This document shows positions 1-11,009 of a DNA stretch of 64,000 bases, piece by piece. Below the pieces are notes generated by a model, which saw only the letters and a list, made by a program, of their open reading frames with translations, had not been told where the DNA came from and searched no databases. The stretch lies in the NCBI GenBank assembly GCA_033063855.1, contig CP093829.1, positions 5,466,243 through 5,530,242 of the forward strand, read 5' to 3'. Each line of letters begins with the position of its first letter. The stretch's first letter is position 1. Made by a program: the position numbers and the translations under genes. This DNA comes from Smittia aterrima (Eukaryota; Arthropoda; Insecta; Diptera; Chironomidae).

Positions 1-1006
1 ACGGAGACCCCAACTGAATCAAGATTTGGTGAAGATGAGTCAAACAAAATTGCTTTAAAAGAGGAAATCACAACGACTGAGACTCCAGCAAAGATTGAAG
101 CAAAGCCAGAGATCGATGACACTGTAATTACAAACTCAGCTGATCATCATGAACATTCAACGAGAACAGAAGACACAGATCACTTTGCAGCGCCACTTAA
201 AGCTGTTGAGCAATCTGAAAATTATGATTCGTTTACTGCTGATGATGAGAAATTAAATCGCCAGCCACTTCAAGCTCCATTCCAACAACAGATCTTTACT
301 CTTAATAATCGTTATTTTGTCGTGAACGGTCCGCCTCAGTTTTATGAAAATTTTGATGCACGAGCGCCTGTGTTCAGTCTTCAAGAGCTTCAACCGATAA
401 CGCGTACAACCGATAAAGCGCAAGCCGAGAAAATTACAGAGACTCCAATGCCATCATCAACGAAGGAACCAAGCTCGACATTAAGAATAAATGTCGTGGA
501 CGAAGATGAACTAGAGGAATCGACGAGAGATAACGACGAATCAGAGCATTTAATGCCTCGTTCGCAGCAATTGCCGTCTTCAGATGAAAACTTGGAAAAA
601 GAAAGCGAAATGTCAGAAAAAGAAGAAAAACGCGAACAATCGGATGTTGAAGGTGAGTCGAGAAGACGTTTTATGCGATATTAACTACTGTGAGCGATTA
701 AATTAAACGTGAACCAGTTTCAAGAATAAAAAGTGAATAAAACTCTTTTCTTCCTCTCTCGATCGTTGTCAAGGTCGAGGATTATCAGACGAATCTTCGA
801 TCGCACAGGCAAAGCCAAACGCAATCGCGATTGCTGGTGAAGGTGGAGTAGCGTCATCGAAACCAATTGCGAATGCGATTTCTGGACCAAGTGGACTTTC
901 AATTGCTTCACCATCAGCAACTGCAGTTGCCGGAAATTTTAATTTTGATGAAGACGAAGACAGAAAGCAAAATAAGAATCCACGACGACCCGAAACATCA
1001 AGATAA
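1..1006 (+). CDS. DUF4774-like insect protein, 3' part (partial)
   Basis: Open from base 1 in frame 1, so the 5' end lies outside the window. Exon to 652 (donor GTGAGT at 653, phase 1), last exon 774-1006 (acceptor TTGTCAAG, stop TAA 1004-1006); the phases join as GGT. AATAAA follows at 1030. The visible N-terminal part is acidic, Thr/Glu-rich and low complexity. The last exon encodes a repeated Ala/Gly/Ser motif (AKPNAIAIAGEGGVAS, then SKPIANAISG and SPSATAVAG) and a charged tail. This rhythm is what I know from the insect DUF4774 family, often secreted proteins of unknown function. Family assignment is by motif only; no biochemical role is claimed. Reading straight on at 653 would give a shorter tail ending at 684, which I consider intron read-through. 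Confidence 0.65.
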
Positions 1007-1194
1007 AAATCGACGCTGAATGAGATTGAAATAAAATGAATTTGTAAAAAAGTGAAATTTTGTTTTTCATGAAAACGAAAGTGTCAAACATGAGCTAAAC
1101 TTTTTTTCTCTCGAAACAATATTTGCGACAAATAAATTCATTGGCAAACTCTCAATCCCCACAACAAATTTTTCATTAAATAAAAAAAATTTTC

Positions 1195-1560
1195 ACCTCA
1201 ATTTTATTTTTCTTGAAATCGTATCAACCGAACAAATTATTGTTTTCTATAGAACTCATGATACTCGTCGAGATTTTTATTCATAACACATAAATCCGTT
1301 TACAACGCTCTGATTCCAATCGATGTAGGAAGCTATTCTTGTTTTAATTGAAACTACGTTGGTTTCAGAGTTCAGGTCCCAGCGACTCCGACGAAAACCA
1401 CAATTCCGAACACGAGTTAATTGGTTGAACCATTAAAGTCCTGAGCCACTGTCTCTGTTGCATTGTGATCCTAGAGTACCCTTCGTTCAAATATTTTTGT
1501 CATCGACAAAAATTCTTTTAATTTGGAACAATTTGAATGTCGACATTCTAGTGGTGAGTG
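1195..1560 (-). pseudogene. Decayed last exon of a CUB/trypsin-like gene
   Basis: Base-by-base resemblance to the last exon and 3' flank of the intact gene just downstream (compare 1240-1550 with 1850-2120): the same order of blocks for the C-terminal helix, the catalytic-serine region and the DDKN segment. The frame is broken by indels and in-frame stops. No other exons of this copy remain. It shows the protease cluster once extended further left. Confidence 0.7.
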
Positions 1561-1885
1561 AGACCAGTGAGTTTTTAGATGGCGTCCGTGCGTGATACGC
1601 ACTGGGACAATGGACAAAAGTGGCCGAATTTTTTCAATATTTTAAGCCGAATATTGAATGTGTCACAAATGTTTCAAGCAGAATTTCAATTATTTTGGCT
1701 GTAAACTTGAATGTATTGGAGCTGAGGAGAAATTCCTCAGGGTAAATTCGTTCTCGAACTTCTGTTATACTTGTTTACTTAAAAATTGTTTTTCTTTCAT
1801 TTCAATTTTATTTTTTCTTGAAATTGTATCAACTGAACAAATATCTGTTTTCTATAGAACTAATAATGCTCGACAAGATGAAAAT

Positions 1886-3263
1886 TTATTTGTGACACAC
1901 AAATCCCTCGGTGATGAGGCTCCCAATCCAATCCGCGTAGGAATTTAATCTTGTGTTAACTGAAATAGCGTTCATTTCACAGCCGGTTCCTTTTCCGATG
2001 ACTCCGACGATAGAGTAATAACCATATATGGGGTTATACCAGTAAAGTCCTGAACCATTGTCTCCGTCGCATGGTGATACTTTAGTACCGTTCGTACAAA
2101 TATTTTTGTCATCGACAAATGTTCCTTCTAATTGGGCACATTTTTGAATGTCAACAACTTTAAGTTGTGTTTTACCAAGGGTGTCGGACACTTTTCTAGA
2201 GCCCCAGCCAAGGGAACTTAAGATTGTCCCAGGAATATTATAGAAGGTACCACCAAACAAAGGCACGCAAGCTGGTCCTGTTATAATACTTTAAGAAATG
2301 TTTAATTAATTTGTTCTAATCCTTAAAATGCTTTAACTCACTTGTATCTGATGTAACCTTTTACTCTCACTAAAGCGATATCATTCACGATTGGGCTGGG
2401 ATTATATAGCGGATGAACATAAAAACGTTCCACATCGTAATCTGCCCTCCACATTGCTTCATCTTCCGTCGACAATCCATATCCTGTGCGCAAAATTGTG
2501 TATCTTTGTGCTCGACCCACCAAACAATGAGCAGTTGTTAAAACCCAAAGTTGATTGACTGCAAATAAAAATTTATTTTAAAGATAAAGATCATTTGAGA
2601 TATCACTTACTTATCGTTCCACCGCAGAAAGCTTCATATGGGTTTTCTGAAGAAACAAGACCAACATGAAAATAAAATTTACTGACTGCTGCATAATCGG
2701 GGTTCCTAGTATCGGCCATTTTAGTATCGGGCTTTCTAGAATTGTCTAACGAAGGGATCCCTCCGCACTCACAAAAAATATCAATTGGATAAGACGCGAA
2801 TGCATCACACGTAAGCGAAACTGACGATGAGTCTGATTCAAAACTTAGGACCATTTCATTGCCAATGCTTTGTATTTGAATTGGAAAAAGGGTCTCGTTG
2901 CATTCTTCTTCTGCATCTCTCAGTTGATCATCGCCACTTCGAGAGATGAGAAGGTTCGTCGCACAATGACGTGATTTCTTAAGAGAAAAGAAAAACAAAT
3001 AAATGTCTCCTTACAAAATTAATGGTTTACGGTAAGTCACTTACCGTAGGAATCGTCATTCTGCAAGAAACATGGATTAATTGGTCAGTAGAAGCTATAA
3101 GATTGAATCGAAATTTTGAACATTTTTCTGATATTGAATTCGGAACTGAAAAATGAAACCGATCCCAAAATCGAAAATCCGTTACGGTTTGATTAACACT
3201 GCACTTCAAGAAAACATTGGAAATTAAACCAAAAAGCACAAAAAAACTTAAAAGCTTCAACAT
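1886..3263 (-). CDS. Secreted CUB/trypsin-like serine protease homologue (catalytic Ser lost)
   Basis: Four exons, 3263-3045, 2977-2611, 2558-2342 and 2288-1886, whose phases agree; 401 aa. The start at 3263 is chosen because a hydrophobic signal peptide (MLKLLSFFVLFGL) begins there; a TATA box lies at 3347-3340. Residues about 20-150 are a divergent CUB-like domain, the rest a chymotrypsin-fold domain. His57 is kept (TTAHC) and Asp102 is kept (NDIALV), but the catalytic Ser is Asn345 (DGDNGSGL). The usual IVGG activation sequence is missing where both neighbouring paralogues have it. I infer a non-catalytic serine protease homologue, perhaps a cofactor or decoy; such homologues are known regulators of insect protease cascades. 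An in-frame codon replacement without frameshift argues against simple decay. Confidence 0.85.
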
Positions 3264-3420
3264 TTTTTTAAGTTTTTCAAAAGATTTGTATTCAAACACT
3301 TCAAGACAAGAACTCATATAGGAATATTATTTTGCTGCATTTTTATACAAAAATCTATTGTATAAAAGAAATTATTATTTTACGATAAAACTCGCACACA
3401 TTTGCAAAAAAAATTAATTT
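3264..3420 (-). promoter_or_regulatory. Promoter region of the protease homologue
   Basis: On the minus strand TATAAAAA lies at 3347-3340, followed about 30 bases later by a stretch similar to the initiator of sister genes (in them ATCAGTTCTTATCTT). Degraded copies of the same promoter segment recur near 5450, 6670 and 7880, marking the 5' ends of dead copies. Confidence 0.5.
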
Positions 3421-3690
3421 CCGATACTGATGATGTTGCCCTATGTTCCATTTGAGCAGGCGCCCATCGCATCACTAAGATTGAGATCACCACACATTTA
3501 AACTCTGAAAATTTGCGTGGTACAATTCCCTGAAAGTAAAAAACTGAACAAGAGACAAGAGGTAATGATGTACGTGTCAGCCATTTCCCATTTGTCAATA
3601 GCGGATTGTAAGTTACATGTTGACCGTTGACTGAGTCCTTCATACTCAAATCAAAACGTAAAAGAAGCCAAAGTTTTAAGTTCATGTCAA
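3421..3690 (-). pseudogene. Decayed first exon of a CUB/trypsin-like gene (type of 8048-9497)
   Basis: Starts with a readable signal peptide and CUB N-terminus (MNLKLWLLLRF, then KDSVNGQHVTYNP) matching MNLKVLLCFLF and KDSVNGQYVTYNP of the gene at 9497. It then loses the frame and about 60 codons; later blocks match only at DNA level. No protease-domain exons follow in order. Confidence 0.75.
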
Positions 3691-3699
3691 CGAAAGTGC

Positions 3700-3862
3700 C
3701 AATCGAGTAAAATATTTTTATATCAATTTTTGTTTTTCATGAAACTGTATCAACTAAATAAATAACTTTTTCTATAGATCTCAACCAGATGACACTTTAT
3801 TTGCGAAACAAAAGTTCATTGCCGTTTCTCTGTAGCCAAAAGGCGTTAAAAATATTTTTAGG
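3700..3862 (-). pseudogene. Remnant of a CUB/trypsin-like last exon and 3' flank (left part)
   Basis: Matches the 3' flank and last exon of the gene ending at 9613, and the sister remnants at 6000 and 6880 (shared blocks such as GAAACTGTATCAAC and TTTGCGAAACAAAAGTTC). The match stops near 3862 and resumes near 4856, so a later insertion split it. Confidence 0.6.
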
Positions 3863-4855
3863 GTTTTGCATCTGAAGGATGGAACACCCTATTATGGTCG
3901 CTTTGTTCGTGGTCCGTGGCCCGTTATTCAAATAACTCGCGAACGCAATGAGCTAGCGAGTTGATTTCTTCACCAGTCGATAGAGAATTTTAATTGAGGA
4001 AACAACTTTTGAGGATTTTTGGCTAGCTCATCAGGATCAGGCCCACGGGCCCAAAACCTGGTTGCGATTTTTGCTTGTGATTCGATTTTCTCGAGAACGG
4101 AAGCAGCTAGCTACTTTCTGTTTTTGCCATTTAGTTCTGTTTATGGATGAGACGAAAACCTTCTTAGATGGACTTCATAGCTCAAGTGGTACGGGCCCAC
4201 GGGGCTGAAGTCTGGTGAGCTCCATACAAATTTTTCAAACTTTTTCGATTTGTTCAGATTTCTTAAAATTTTCGCTGACACTTCTTCACGAGAAATGTTC
4301 AGCGTGCTCATACAAATGCTTGGATTCCAGAGCTGACCAGATATGAGTCCACCTTCGACCAGCGCCAAGTGAAACTTCTTTCCCTTTGACATTTCAACGA
4401 TGAAGTGTTTACATGAAATGATCAGCTCGACATGACTAAGCGATAAATCCCAGAAAATCCTAGCTCCACACATTGGATCCACCTCTGGTGAGCTCAAAGT
4501 GGAACTTCGTTCCCTTTGGAGTTAGAGCATTGAGATGTTCACAAAAAATGTTCAACTGGTCGAGATAAAGCAATAAATCCCAGAAAATCCTAGCTCCACA
4601 CATTGGATCCACCTCTGGTGAGCTCAAAGTGGAACTTCGTTCCCTTTGGAGTTAGAGCATTGAGATGTTCACATGAAATGATCAGCTGGCCACGACTAAG
4701 CGATAAATCCCAGAAATTCTAAGCTCCACACATTGGATCCACCTCTGGTAAGCTCACAGTGGAACTTCGTTCCCTTTAAGTAAAATGTCCCCTGTAACCA
4801 GTCCAACGGATGAAAAACCCTACAGTAAGTTCGGTACGAACTGCTACTGCCACTT
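3863..4855. repeat. Insertion of about 1 kb in a protease pseudogene
   Basis: Sister remnants at 6000 and 7330 are continuous where this copy is interrupted. The left margin (TAGGGTTTTGCATC) and the complement of a stretch near the right end (TAGGGTTTTTCATCC, about 4812-4826) look like imperfect inverted termini, hinting at a non-autonomous DNA element, but I find no convincing target-site duplication. It contains the 130-bp tandem repeats described separately and no credible gene. Boundaries are approximate. Confidence 0.45.
4345..4785. repeat. 130-bp tandem repeat, about 3.4 copies
   Basis: The block CATTGGATCCACCTCTGGT starts at 4471, 4601 and 4731, an exact 130-bp period. Each unit also carries AGTGGAACTTCGTTCCC and a CGATAAATCCCAGAAA-like segment. 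A more diverged partial unit precedes it from about 4345. Apparent reading frames across it are by-products of the repeat. Confidence 0.85.
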
Positions 4856-5480
4856 GTTATGTTAATTGTAGGAACGTTCCAAAGATGGTTCGGAGCCGAC
4901 GAATTCAATTGCGAAATATTGAGAGTTGAACCTCTAAACCTGTGGAGTAAATCCTTGTGGAGTATCAAATGTGTAATTTTTGTATCAGCCAATTTATTTC
5001 CACAATTTCCAGCAGTAGCAACTTTACTGTAATGTCTTTACATAAAGCTTTCTTCAAGACATTTGAAACGAAGTTGGTTATCTTCCGCCGACAGAGCATC
5101 TCCTGAGCATAAAAGTGTATTTTTACACTCAACCCACCAAACAATGAGCAGCTGTTAAAAAAAAATTCTGATTGTCTGCAAACCGAAATTTATATAAAAG
5201 CAAGGGGAGATTCGATTTTACCATAAAACAAACTTTATCTGCGAAACATGAAGACTTTGACAACGCTCTTGATTCAACCGAAGTAGGAAAATAGTCATGA
5301 GTTCACAGCTGATTCTGGTTCCGACGACTCCAAACTCATGATCACAATACCGACGTGCATCTCTTAGTTGATCATCGAGAAACTTTGGAAATTAAACTAA
5401 AAAGCACAGAAAAGCTAAAAACTTAAACATTTCAACGGAATTTTAAAAAAATATTTATTTAAGATAAGAACTAATGTGGA
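4856..5480 (-). pseudogene. Scrambled remnants of CUB/trypsin-like exons
   Basis: 4856-5000 resembles the catalytic-serine exon of the gene at 9613-9984 (for example TCCTTGTGGAGTATC). 5080-5190 resembles the His57 exon (CCACCAAACAATGAGCAG). 5225-5365 resembles the last exon of the homologue at 1886, and 5390-5480 resembles first-exon plus promoter sequence. Order is disturbed and all frames are broken. Confidence 0.65.
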
Positions 5481-5482
5481 TA

Positions 5483-5935
5483 CTGCTCCGCAAAAAGCAT
5501 CTGTTGCTCCTTTGTATGCAATACCTGCGTAAGACACAAATTCATTGACAGCAGTGGCTTATATTTCAACGATCTTGTTGCTAACATTCCATCCGCAGTC
5601 ACATTCAGTGTCGATTTCTGCCACGACTCGAATACTTGATAACACTCATTTATAAAGCGAAAACAATTTCATTTCCGATACTGTTGATGTTGCTGTATGT
5701 TTCACTTGAGCTGGCGCTCATCGTATCACCAAGATTGAGATCACCACTCTTTTAAACTTTGAAAATTTGCGTGGCACAATTCTCTGTTGGTATAATCAAG
5801 TTACACGAGACAAGAGGCAATGATGTACGTGTCAGCCATTTCCCATTTAAGGATTGTAAGTTACATATTGACCGTTGACTGAGTTCTTTAAACTCAAGGT
5901 AAAAAGAAAATGAAGCAAAGCTTTTAAGTTCATGT
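5483..5935 (-). pseudogene. Decayed first exon, second copy (type of 8048-9497)
   Basis: Strong DNA similarity to 8957-9497: blocks encoding the CUB domain, the IVGG activation region and the end of the exon, in correct order, with deletions, frameshifts and stop codons. The initiator ATG context (complement of TAAGTTCATGTC, about 5926-5937) is still present. Confidence 0.75.
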
Positions 5936-5999
5936 CAACGAAAGTACCAATCGAGTAAAATATTAAATATTTTATACCAATTTGTATTTTTGATGAAAC

Positions 6000-6340
6000 T
6001 GTATCAACTAAATAAATAATTGTTTTCTATAGCTCCCGCCCAGATGACCATTTATTTGCGGAAAAAAATTCATTGCTGTTTCTCTGTAGCCAAAAGGCGT
6101 TAAAAATTATTTTTGTGTTAACTGAAGGAACGTTTCCAAAAAAAGTTCGGAGCCGACGAACTCAATTGCGAAATAATGAGAATTGAACCAGTAAACCTGA
6201 GCTATTATGATCCTTGCGCAGTATCAAATTTTTTGTGTCAGCCAATTTATTTCTACAATTTCCAGCAGTAGCAACTTTACTTAAAGCTTTCTTAAAGACA
6301 TTTGAAACTATGTTGGTTATCTTCCGACGACAGAACATGA
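6000..6340 (-). pseudogene. Decayed last exon of a CUB/trypsin-like gene
   Basis: Matches the 3' flank and last exon of the gene ending at 9613. It is a close sister of the remnant at 6880-7520 and serves as an uninterrupted reference across that copy's MITE site (TTTCTCTGTAGCC, about 6080-6092). Confidence 0.65.
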
Positions 6341-6758
6341 TCTCCTGTGCGTGGAGGTGTGTTATTTGATTTAAAAAATAGTAAGATTTAGTTAACTTTT
6401 TTTTAAATGAAGGGTTTCTAAATTTTTGTCTCAAAATATATTCAAGTTTGCACTCCAAAATAATTCAAACACCTAAAAAAATAAACTGACATTTCAAATT
6501 AAATTTATTGATGCCGCTATAAGGCTATTAAAAAATAAGCTTTCATTAAAATAAATTGATTTGTTAAAAAAATCAAATTGACCAGAATTATTCATTCGAT
6601 CAACACATTCATCATCGAGAAACTTTGGAAACTAAATCAAAAAGCACAAAAAATCAGAATAGCTTTATATTTATTTAAGATAGGAACTGATGTGGAAAAA
6701 TAGTTTTGAAGTCTTTTTGTACAAAAAAATTCTATTGCATATTAAGGAAACATTTGTT
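6341..6758. other. Gap with weak first-exon/promoter remnant
   Basis: 6341-6600 is AT-rich with nothing recognisable. 6600-6740 (minus) resembles the signal-peptide exon and promoter of the intact protease genes (ACTGATGTGGAAAAATAG, then TTTTGTACAAAAA). No intact gene. Confidence 0.4.
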
Positions 6759-6842
6759 GTCCCCGATCGAGTTGGTTGTCCCCGACCGAATTGGTTGTCT
6801 CGACCGATTGGTTGTCTCGAGAAATGTTGTCTCGACGAAACA
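6759..6842. repeat. Short imperfect tandem repeat, unit 16-19 bp
   Basis: About five units of the form TTGGTTGTCCCCGACCGAA, shortening to TTGTCTCGA-type units towards the right end. It is probably a replication-slippage minisatellite; no coding potential is claimed. Confidence 0.6.
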
Positions 6843-6879
6843 GTACCAATCGAGTAAAATATTTTATACCAATTTGTAT

Positions 6880-7560
6880 TTTTCATGAAACTGTATCAAC
6901 TAAATAAATAACTTTTTCTATGGTTCTATATTCAATCAGATGACACTTTATTTGCGAAACAAAAATTCATTGCCGTTTCTCTGGGCGTATCACATTCTAT
7001 CATACTCGCAGAATTCTATTTGCAAGTAAAATTCTATTAGATTTATGTAGAATTCTAAATAAGAAAGCATTGGGGGCCTCCTCTGGAGGCCCTGTTTTTA
7101 TACTAACTATGGGCTTACGCAGGTATCGTAAACTTAGCCTAACTAGAGTCCCTCCATGCCGAGACAAATAAATTAGTCACAGCATGTTCGGGTTCAAAAT
7201 ATTACTAGAATTCTACCAAAATTCTAATAGAACATAGAATTCTATCAATTGTATGCAAGTAGAATGCAAATAGAATTCCAATAGAATTCTGCGAGTATGA
7301 TAGAATGTGAAACCCCTTTCTCTGTAGCCAAAAGACGTTAAAATTATTTTGTGTTAACTGAAGGAACGTTTCTAAAGAAAGTTCGGAGCCGAGGAGAGTT
7401 GAACTCCTAAACTTAAGCCATTATGATCCTTGTGGAGGATCGAATGTGTAATTATTTGTATCAGACAACTTATAATAAAACCCAGCTGTAACAACTTTAC
7501 TTAAATCTTTCTTCAAGACATTTGAAGAATGATCTTTGTGCTCAAGCCACCAAACAATGA
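6880..7560 (-). pseudogene. Decayed last exon interrupted by a MITE
   Basis: 6880-6983 and 7317-7520 together reconstitute the layout seen at 6000-6340 (3' flank, then the serine exon). The 333-bp element at 6984-7316 sits inside. His57-exon sequence follows near 7540-7575. All frames are broken. Confidence 0.65.
6984..7316. mobile_element. MITE, 333 bp, 8-bp target duplication
   Basis: Terminal inverted repeats: the left end GGCGTATCACATTCTATC pairs with the complement of the right end, GGGGTTTCACATTCTATC; identity then continues through CATACTCGCAGAATTCTATT. It is flanked by TTTCTCTG at 6976-6983 and 7317-7324. The paralogous empty site (TTTCTCTGTAGCC near 3824 and 6080) has one copy of TTTCTCTG. 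The interior is rich in AGAATTCTA-type palindromes plus a GGGGGCCTCCTCTGGAGGCCC foldback near 7074-7094. There is no transposase. An 8-bp duplication fits hAT, P or Merlin superfamilies; the GG ends do not decide between them. Confidence 0.88.
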
Positions 7561-7945
7561 GCAGCCGTTAAAACTAAATTCTGATTGACTGCAAACAAAA
7601 ATTTATATAAAAGCAAAGAGATCCTTCAATTTTATAATGAAACAAACTTATCTGCGAAACACGAAGACGTTGACAACGCTCTTGATCCAATCGAAGTAGG
7701 AAAAAAGTCTTGTGTTCACAGCTGATTCTGGTTCCAAAGACTCCAAACTCATGATCACAATACCGACGTGTATATCTAAGTTGATCATTGAAAAACGTTG
7801 AAAATTGAAGCAAAAAGCACAAAAGCTAAAAAAAAACTTAAACGTTGAAATTTTCATTTCAACGGAATTTTAAAAGATATTTATTTAAGATAAGAACTGA
7901 TGTGGAAAAATTGTTTTTAAGTCTTTTTGTACAAAAAAAATCTAT
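7561..7945 (-). pseudogene. Remnants of a protease homologue gene (last exon, first exon, promoter)
   Basis: 7640-7770 matches the last exon of the gene at 1886 and is nearly the same as 5225-5365. 7790-7870 matches its signal-peptide exon, and 7875-7945 the promoter (ACTGATGTGGAAAAATTG). Frames are broken and middle exons are missing. Confidence 0.65.
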
Positions 7946-8047
7946 TACATATAAAGGAAATAATTTTTAATGACAAATTGTGAACTCAAATGACACGAGA
8001 TAGATCAAAAACGAAATCGATTTCTTCTTCTTTATTTCAAGAAATAT

Positions 8048-9497
8048 TTAAGCCTTTCGGCAGAAACCGCCTCCAACTTTAGTTTCAAGCCACCCAACGT
8101 AAGATGTGACTCTCGAATTAACTGAAGGAGTTGTGGAAGCACAAGCAATTCCATAATTGACAAGTCCGATAACATATTTGCTGGTTGAAGGTTGGTAGTA
8201 AAGTCCGCCACCAGAATCTTGTCCGCAAGAGTCGGCAACTCTGATAATAAAATTATTCTTTAATAAAATTCTTCGTTAAAGGAATCTACTTACTTTTTTC
8301 CATCAGTACAAATCTTAGTCGAGTCGATATTTGACATTTTCGATTGACAAACAGGAGTAGACATTGCAACTAAGAAAAAGGTTTTTAAATTTGAAAGCTT
8401 AAATCCAATTTTTGAAAAACTTACGAAGCTGAGCTTTCTTAAGAGTTGCAGAAGGAGGACCGGCAAATTCTGTTGTTCCCCAACCAACGACAGTCAAATA
8501 AATATTATTGAAGAAGTTGTCGTTGTTCTATTAAAGAAACTGAAGATTAGTTGAAATATTGAATAAATTTATCAAATACTAACCATGAACGTGTAAGGAA
8601 TGCAAGCTGGGCCAACTCCGACTCTGAAAATTATTAATTTAAATTCGAAATTAGTTTCAAATTTGTTCTCTCTCTTACGAGTATCGAATGGGAACAGTAG
8701 TTCTCACTAAACCAATGTCGTTGAGTCCTAGATCTGAATTGTAATTAGCATGCCAGATGAACGAGGCAATCGGATATTTAACACCCCATTTTGATCCATA
8801 AGGGCTAGCCGTGTACTGTGCACCAACTAAGAGCTCTGCATTAGCAGCGGTTGTTTGCAAAGCGCAATGAGCGGCAGTGACTGCATAATATTGTCGAACT
8901 GAAAAGGATCAAAAACTTCTTAAAAAGAATTCCCTTGATAGTTTATTGAAACTCACTGATGACAGCTCCACAAAAAGCATCTGTTGCTCCTTTGTATGCA
9001 ATACCTGCGTGAGACACAAATTCATTGACAGCAGTGGCTGATCCTCCAACGATCTTGTTGTTAACATTCCATCCACAGTCACATCCAGTGTCGATTGCTG
9101 ACACGACTCGATAACTGCAAGAGAAGCTCGCAGTGTTAACACTCATTTGTAAAGCGAGAACAATTTCATTTCCGATACTATTGTTGTTACCGTATGTTCC
9201 AGTTGAGCAGGCGCTCATCGCATCACCAAGATTGAGATCACCGCTCCTCGAAACTTTGAATATTTGCTGGGCACAATTCCCTGTTGGTATAACCAAGCTA
9301 CACGAGGCAATGATGTACGTGTCAGCAGGTGACACGAGACGATATAAACCACTTCCCATAGACGCAGAATGAGTAAACGAGCCCGTATATCCAACTCCTC
9401 CAATTGTCATTGAAGGATTGTAAGTTACATATTGACCATTAACTGAGTCCTTTAAACTCAAGGCAAAGAGAAAACAGAGCAAAACTTTTAAGTTCAT
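8048..9497 (-). CDS. Secreted CUB/trypsin-like serine protease
   Basis: Six exons, 9497-8957, 8898-8679, 8623-8584, 8527-8425, 8369-8294 and 8240-8048, all with GT..AG borders and matching phases; 390 aa. Signal peptide about 1-21, CUB-like domain about 22-140, activation site K-IVGG at 149, His191 (TAAHC), Asp in LNDIGLV, Ser336 (QDSGGG). The residue six before Ser is Asp, predicting trypsin-like specificity (cleavage after Arg/Lys). Oddity: the position normally Gly193 of the oxyanion hole is Gln. Architecture resembles insect CUB-serine proteases such as venom serine protease 34. It is the only member here with every catalytic residue plus a trypsin-type pocket. Role is inferred as extracellular, in digestion or humoral immunity. 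Confidence 0.88.
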
Positions 9498-9612
9498 GTC
9501 GACGAAAGTGTCAGACTTGATTAAAGTATTTTTTATTTCGATTTTTATTTTTCATGAAATTGTAACAACTGAACAAATAATTGTTTTCTAAAGAATACGG
9601 CCAGATGTGACT

Positions 9613-11009
9613 TTATTTGCGGCACATGAATTCATTGACGTTTCTCTCGATCCAGCCGACGTAAGATGTTATTCTAGTGTTCACTGAAGGAACGTTGCCT
9701 CCACAGAATTGCCCATAGCCGACAAGTCCGATTGCAAAGTAACGAGCGCTGAACCAATAAAGTCCTGAGCCACTGTCTTTCGTGCAAGATGATCCTTGTG
9801 GAGTATCGAATGTGCAAACTTTTGTGTTATCAGCCAATTCGTTTCCACTGTAGGTTCGACAAACGCCAGTTTCAATAACTCTGACTTGCGCTTTCTTTAA
9901 AACATTCGACGATGGACCAGAAAATTCTATGGCGCCCCAGCCAACAACTGTCAAGTTTTTCCCATCAAAGTATCGATCGTTATTCTATTTTTAAAGATAA
10001 AGAAGATGAAAAAAAAAAAGATCTTCCTCGAAAGTCTTACCATGAATGTGTAAGGCATGCAACCTGGTCCTGTTCCAGGACTTTAAGGAAATATAAAGTT
10101 TATTTGTTCTAATCGGTTGAAACTTCCACTCACTTGAATCTGATATAACCTTTCGTTCTCACCAAAGCGATGTCATTCACGTTTGTACTGGGATTAAAGT
10201 TTTCATGCTTGATGTAACCTTGTAAAAGATAAACTGCGGCCCAAATTGTGTCAGTTCCTCTCGACAGATCGTGATCTCCTGTAAGTAAAACTGTAGATCT
10301 TATATCTGGATAAGCCACGAAGCAGTGAGCTGCTGTTAAAACCCAATTCTGGGTGACTGTCAAGAAAAAAATTTATTTCGTGAAAGCAAAAGATCCTTTG
10401 AGACATAACTCACGAATGATTCCACCGCAGAAAACTTCAATTGTTTCGCCTTGTACAGAAACGAGGCCAGCGTGAGAAACAAATTCATTGACACCAGCAG
10501 CTGTTCCACCAACAATTCTAGTACGAACGTTCCATCCACAGTCGCAATTTTCATTTGTTTGAGCAACAGCTTTTACTACACAGTAGAACGACGAACTTCT
10601 TTGATTTCCTCTAAATATCGAAACTACGACCTCATTGCCGATGCTTCTTGTATCAATTCTATTTGGAGTTTGACAAAATTTAAGAGAATCTCTCAGTTGA
10701 TCATCGCCACTTCGAGAAATTTCAAAAATCTCAGAACAATCGGTCTGAAAAGATAAGACGCAAATAGATTTTCTCCGTGCAAACTTGATGATTTACCGTT
10801 GACAACCATAAACGGCAAGAGACCTCCATTATCGAGTTCACTGGAGCAATAATCTTGAATCGAAAACTTGGACAATTTCCAGAAATCATATTCGGAAATA
10901 TGAGATCAGTCGTTTGTCCATTCCAAAATAAGGTTCGATTATCACTGCACTGCGAAAAAACTTTTGAGAATAAACCAAAAAGTACAAAAAGGCTTAAAAG
11001 CTTAAACAT
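9613..11009 (-). CDS. Secreted CUB/chymotrypsin-fold serine protease
   Basis: Five exons, 11009-10797, 10744-10414, 10356-10134, 10080-10041 and 9984-9613, phases consistent; 392 aa. Signal peptide MFKLLSLFVLFGLFS, CUB-like domain, activation site R-IVGG, His (TAAHC), Asp (VNDIALV), Ser340 (KDSGSG). The specificity-pocket residue is Ser, unlike the Asp of its neighbour, suggesting a chymotrypsin- or elastase-like preference, and Lys replaces Gly193. Compared with the gene at 8048-9497 the last introns are lost and an intron separates the CUB halves, as in the gene at 1886-3263. Only about 370 bp separate its start from the divergent GH16 gene at 11376. Confidence 0.87.

Noticed and set aside
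4141..4992. Open frames of about 100-118 codons on the minus strand
   Set aside because: They run through the 130-bp repeats and pseudogene pieces; products have no consistent homology beyond broken protease exons.
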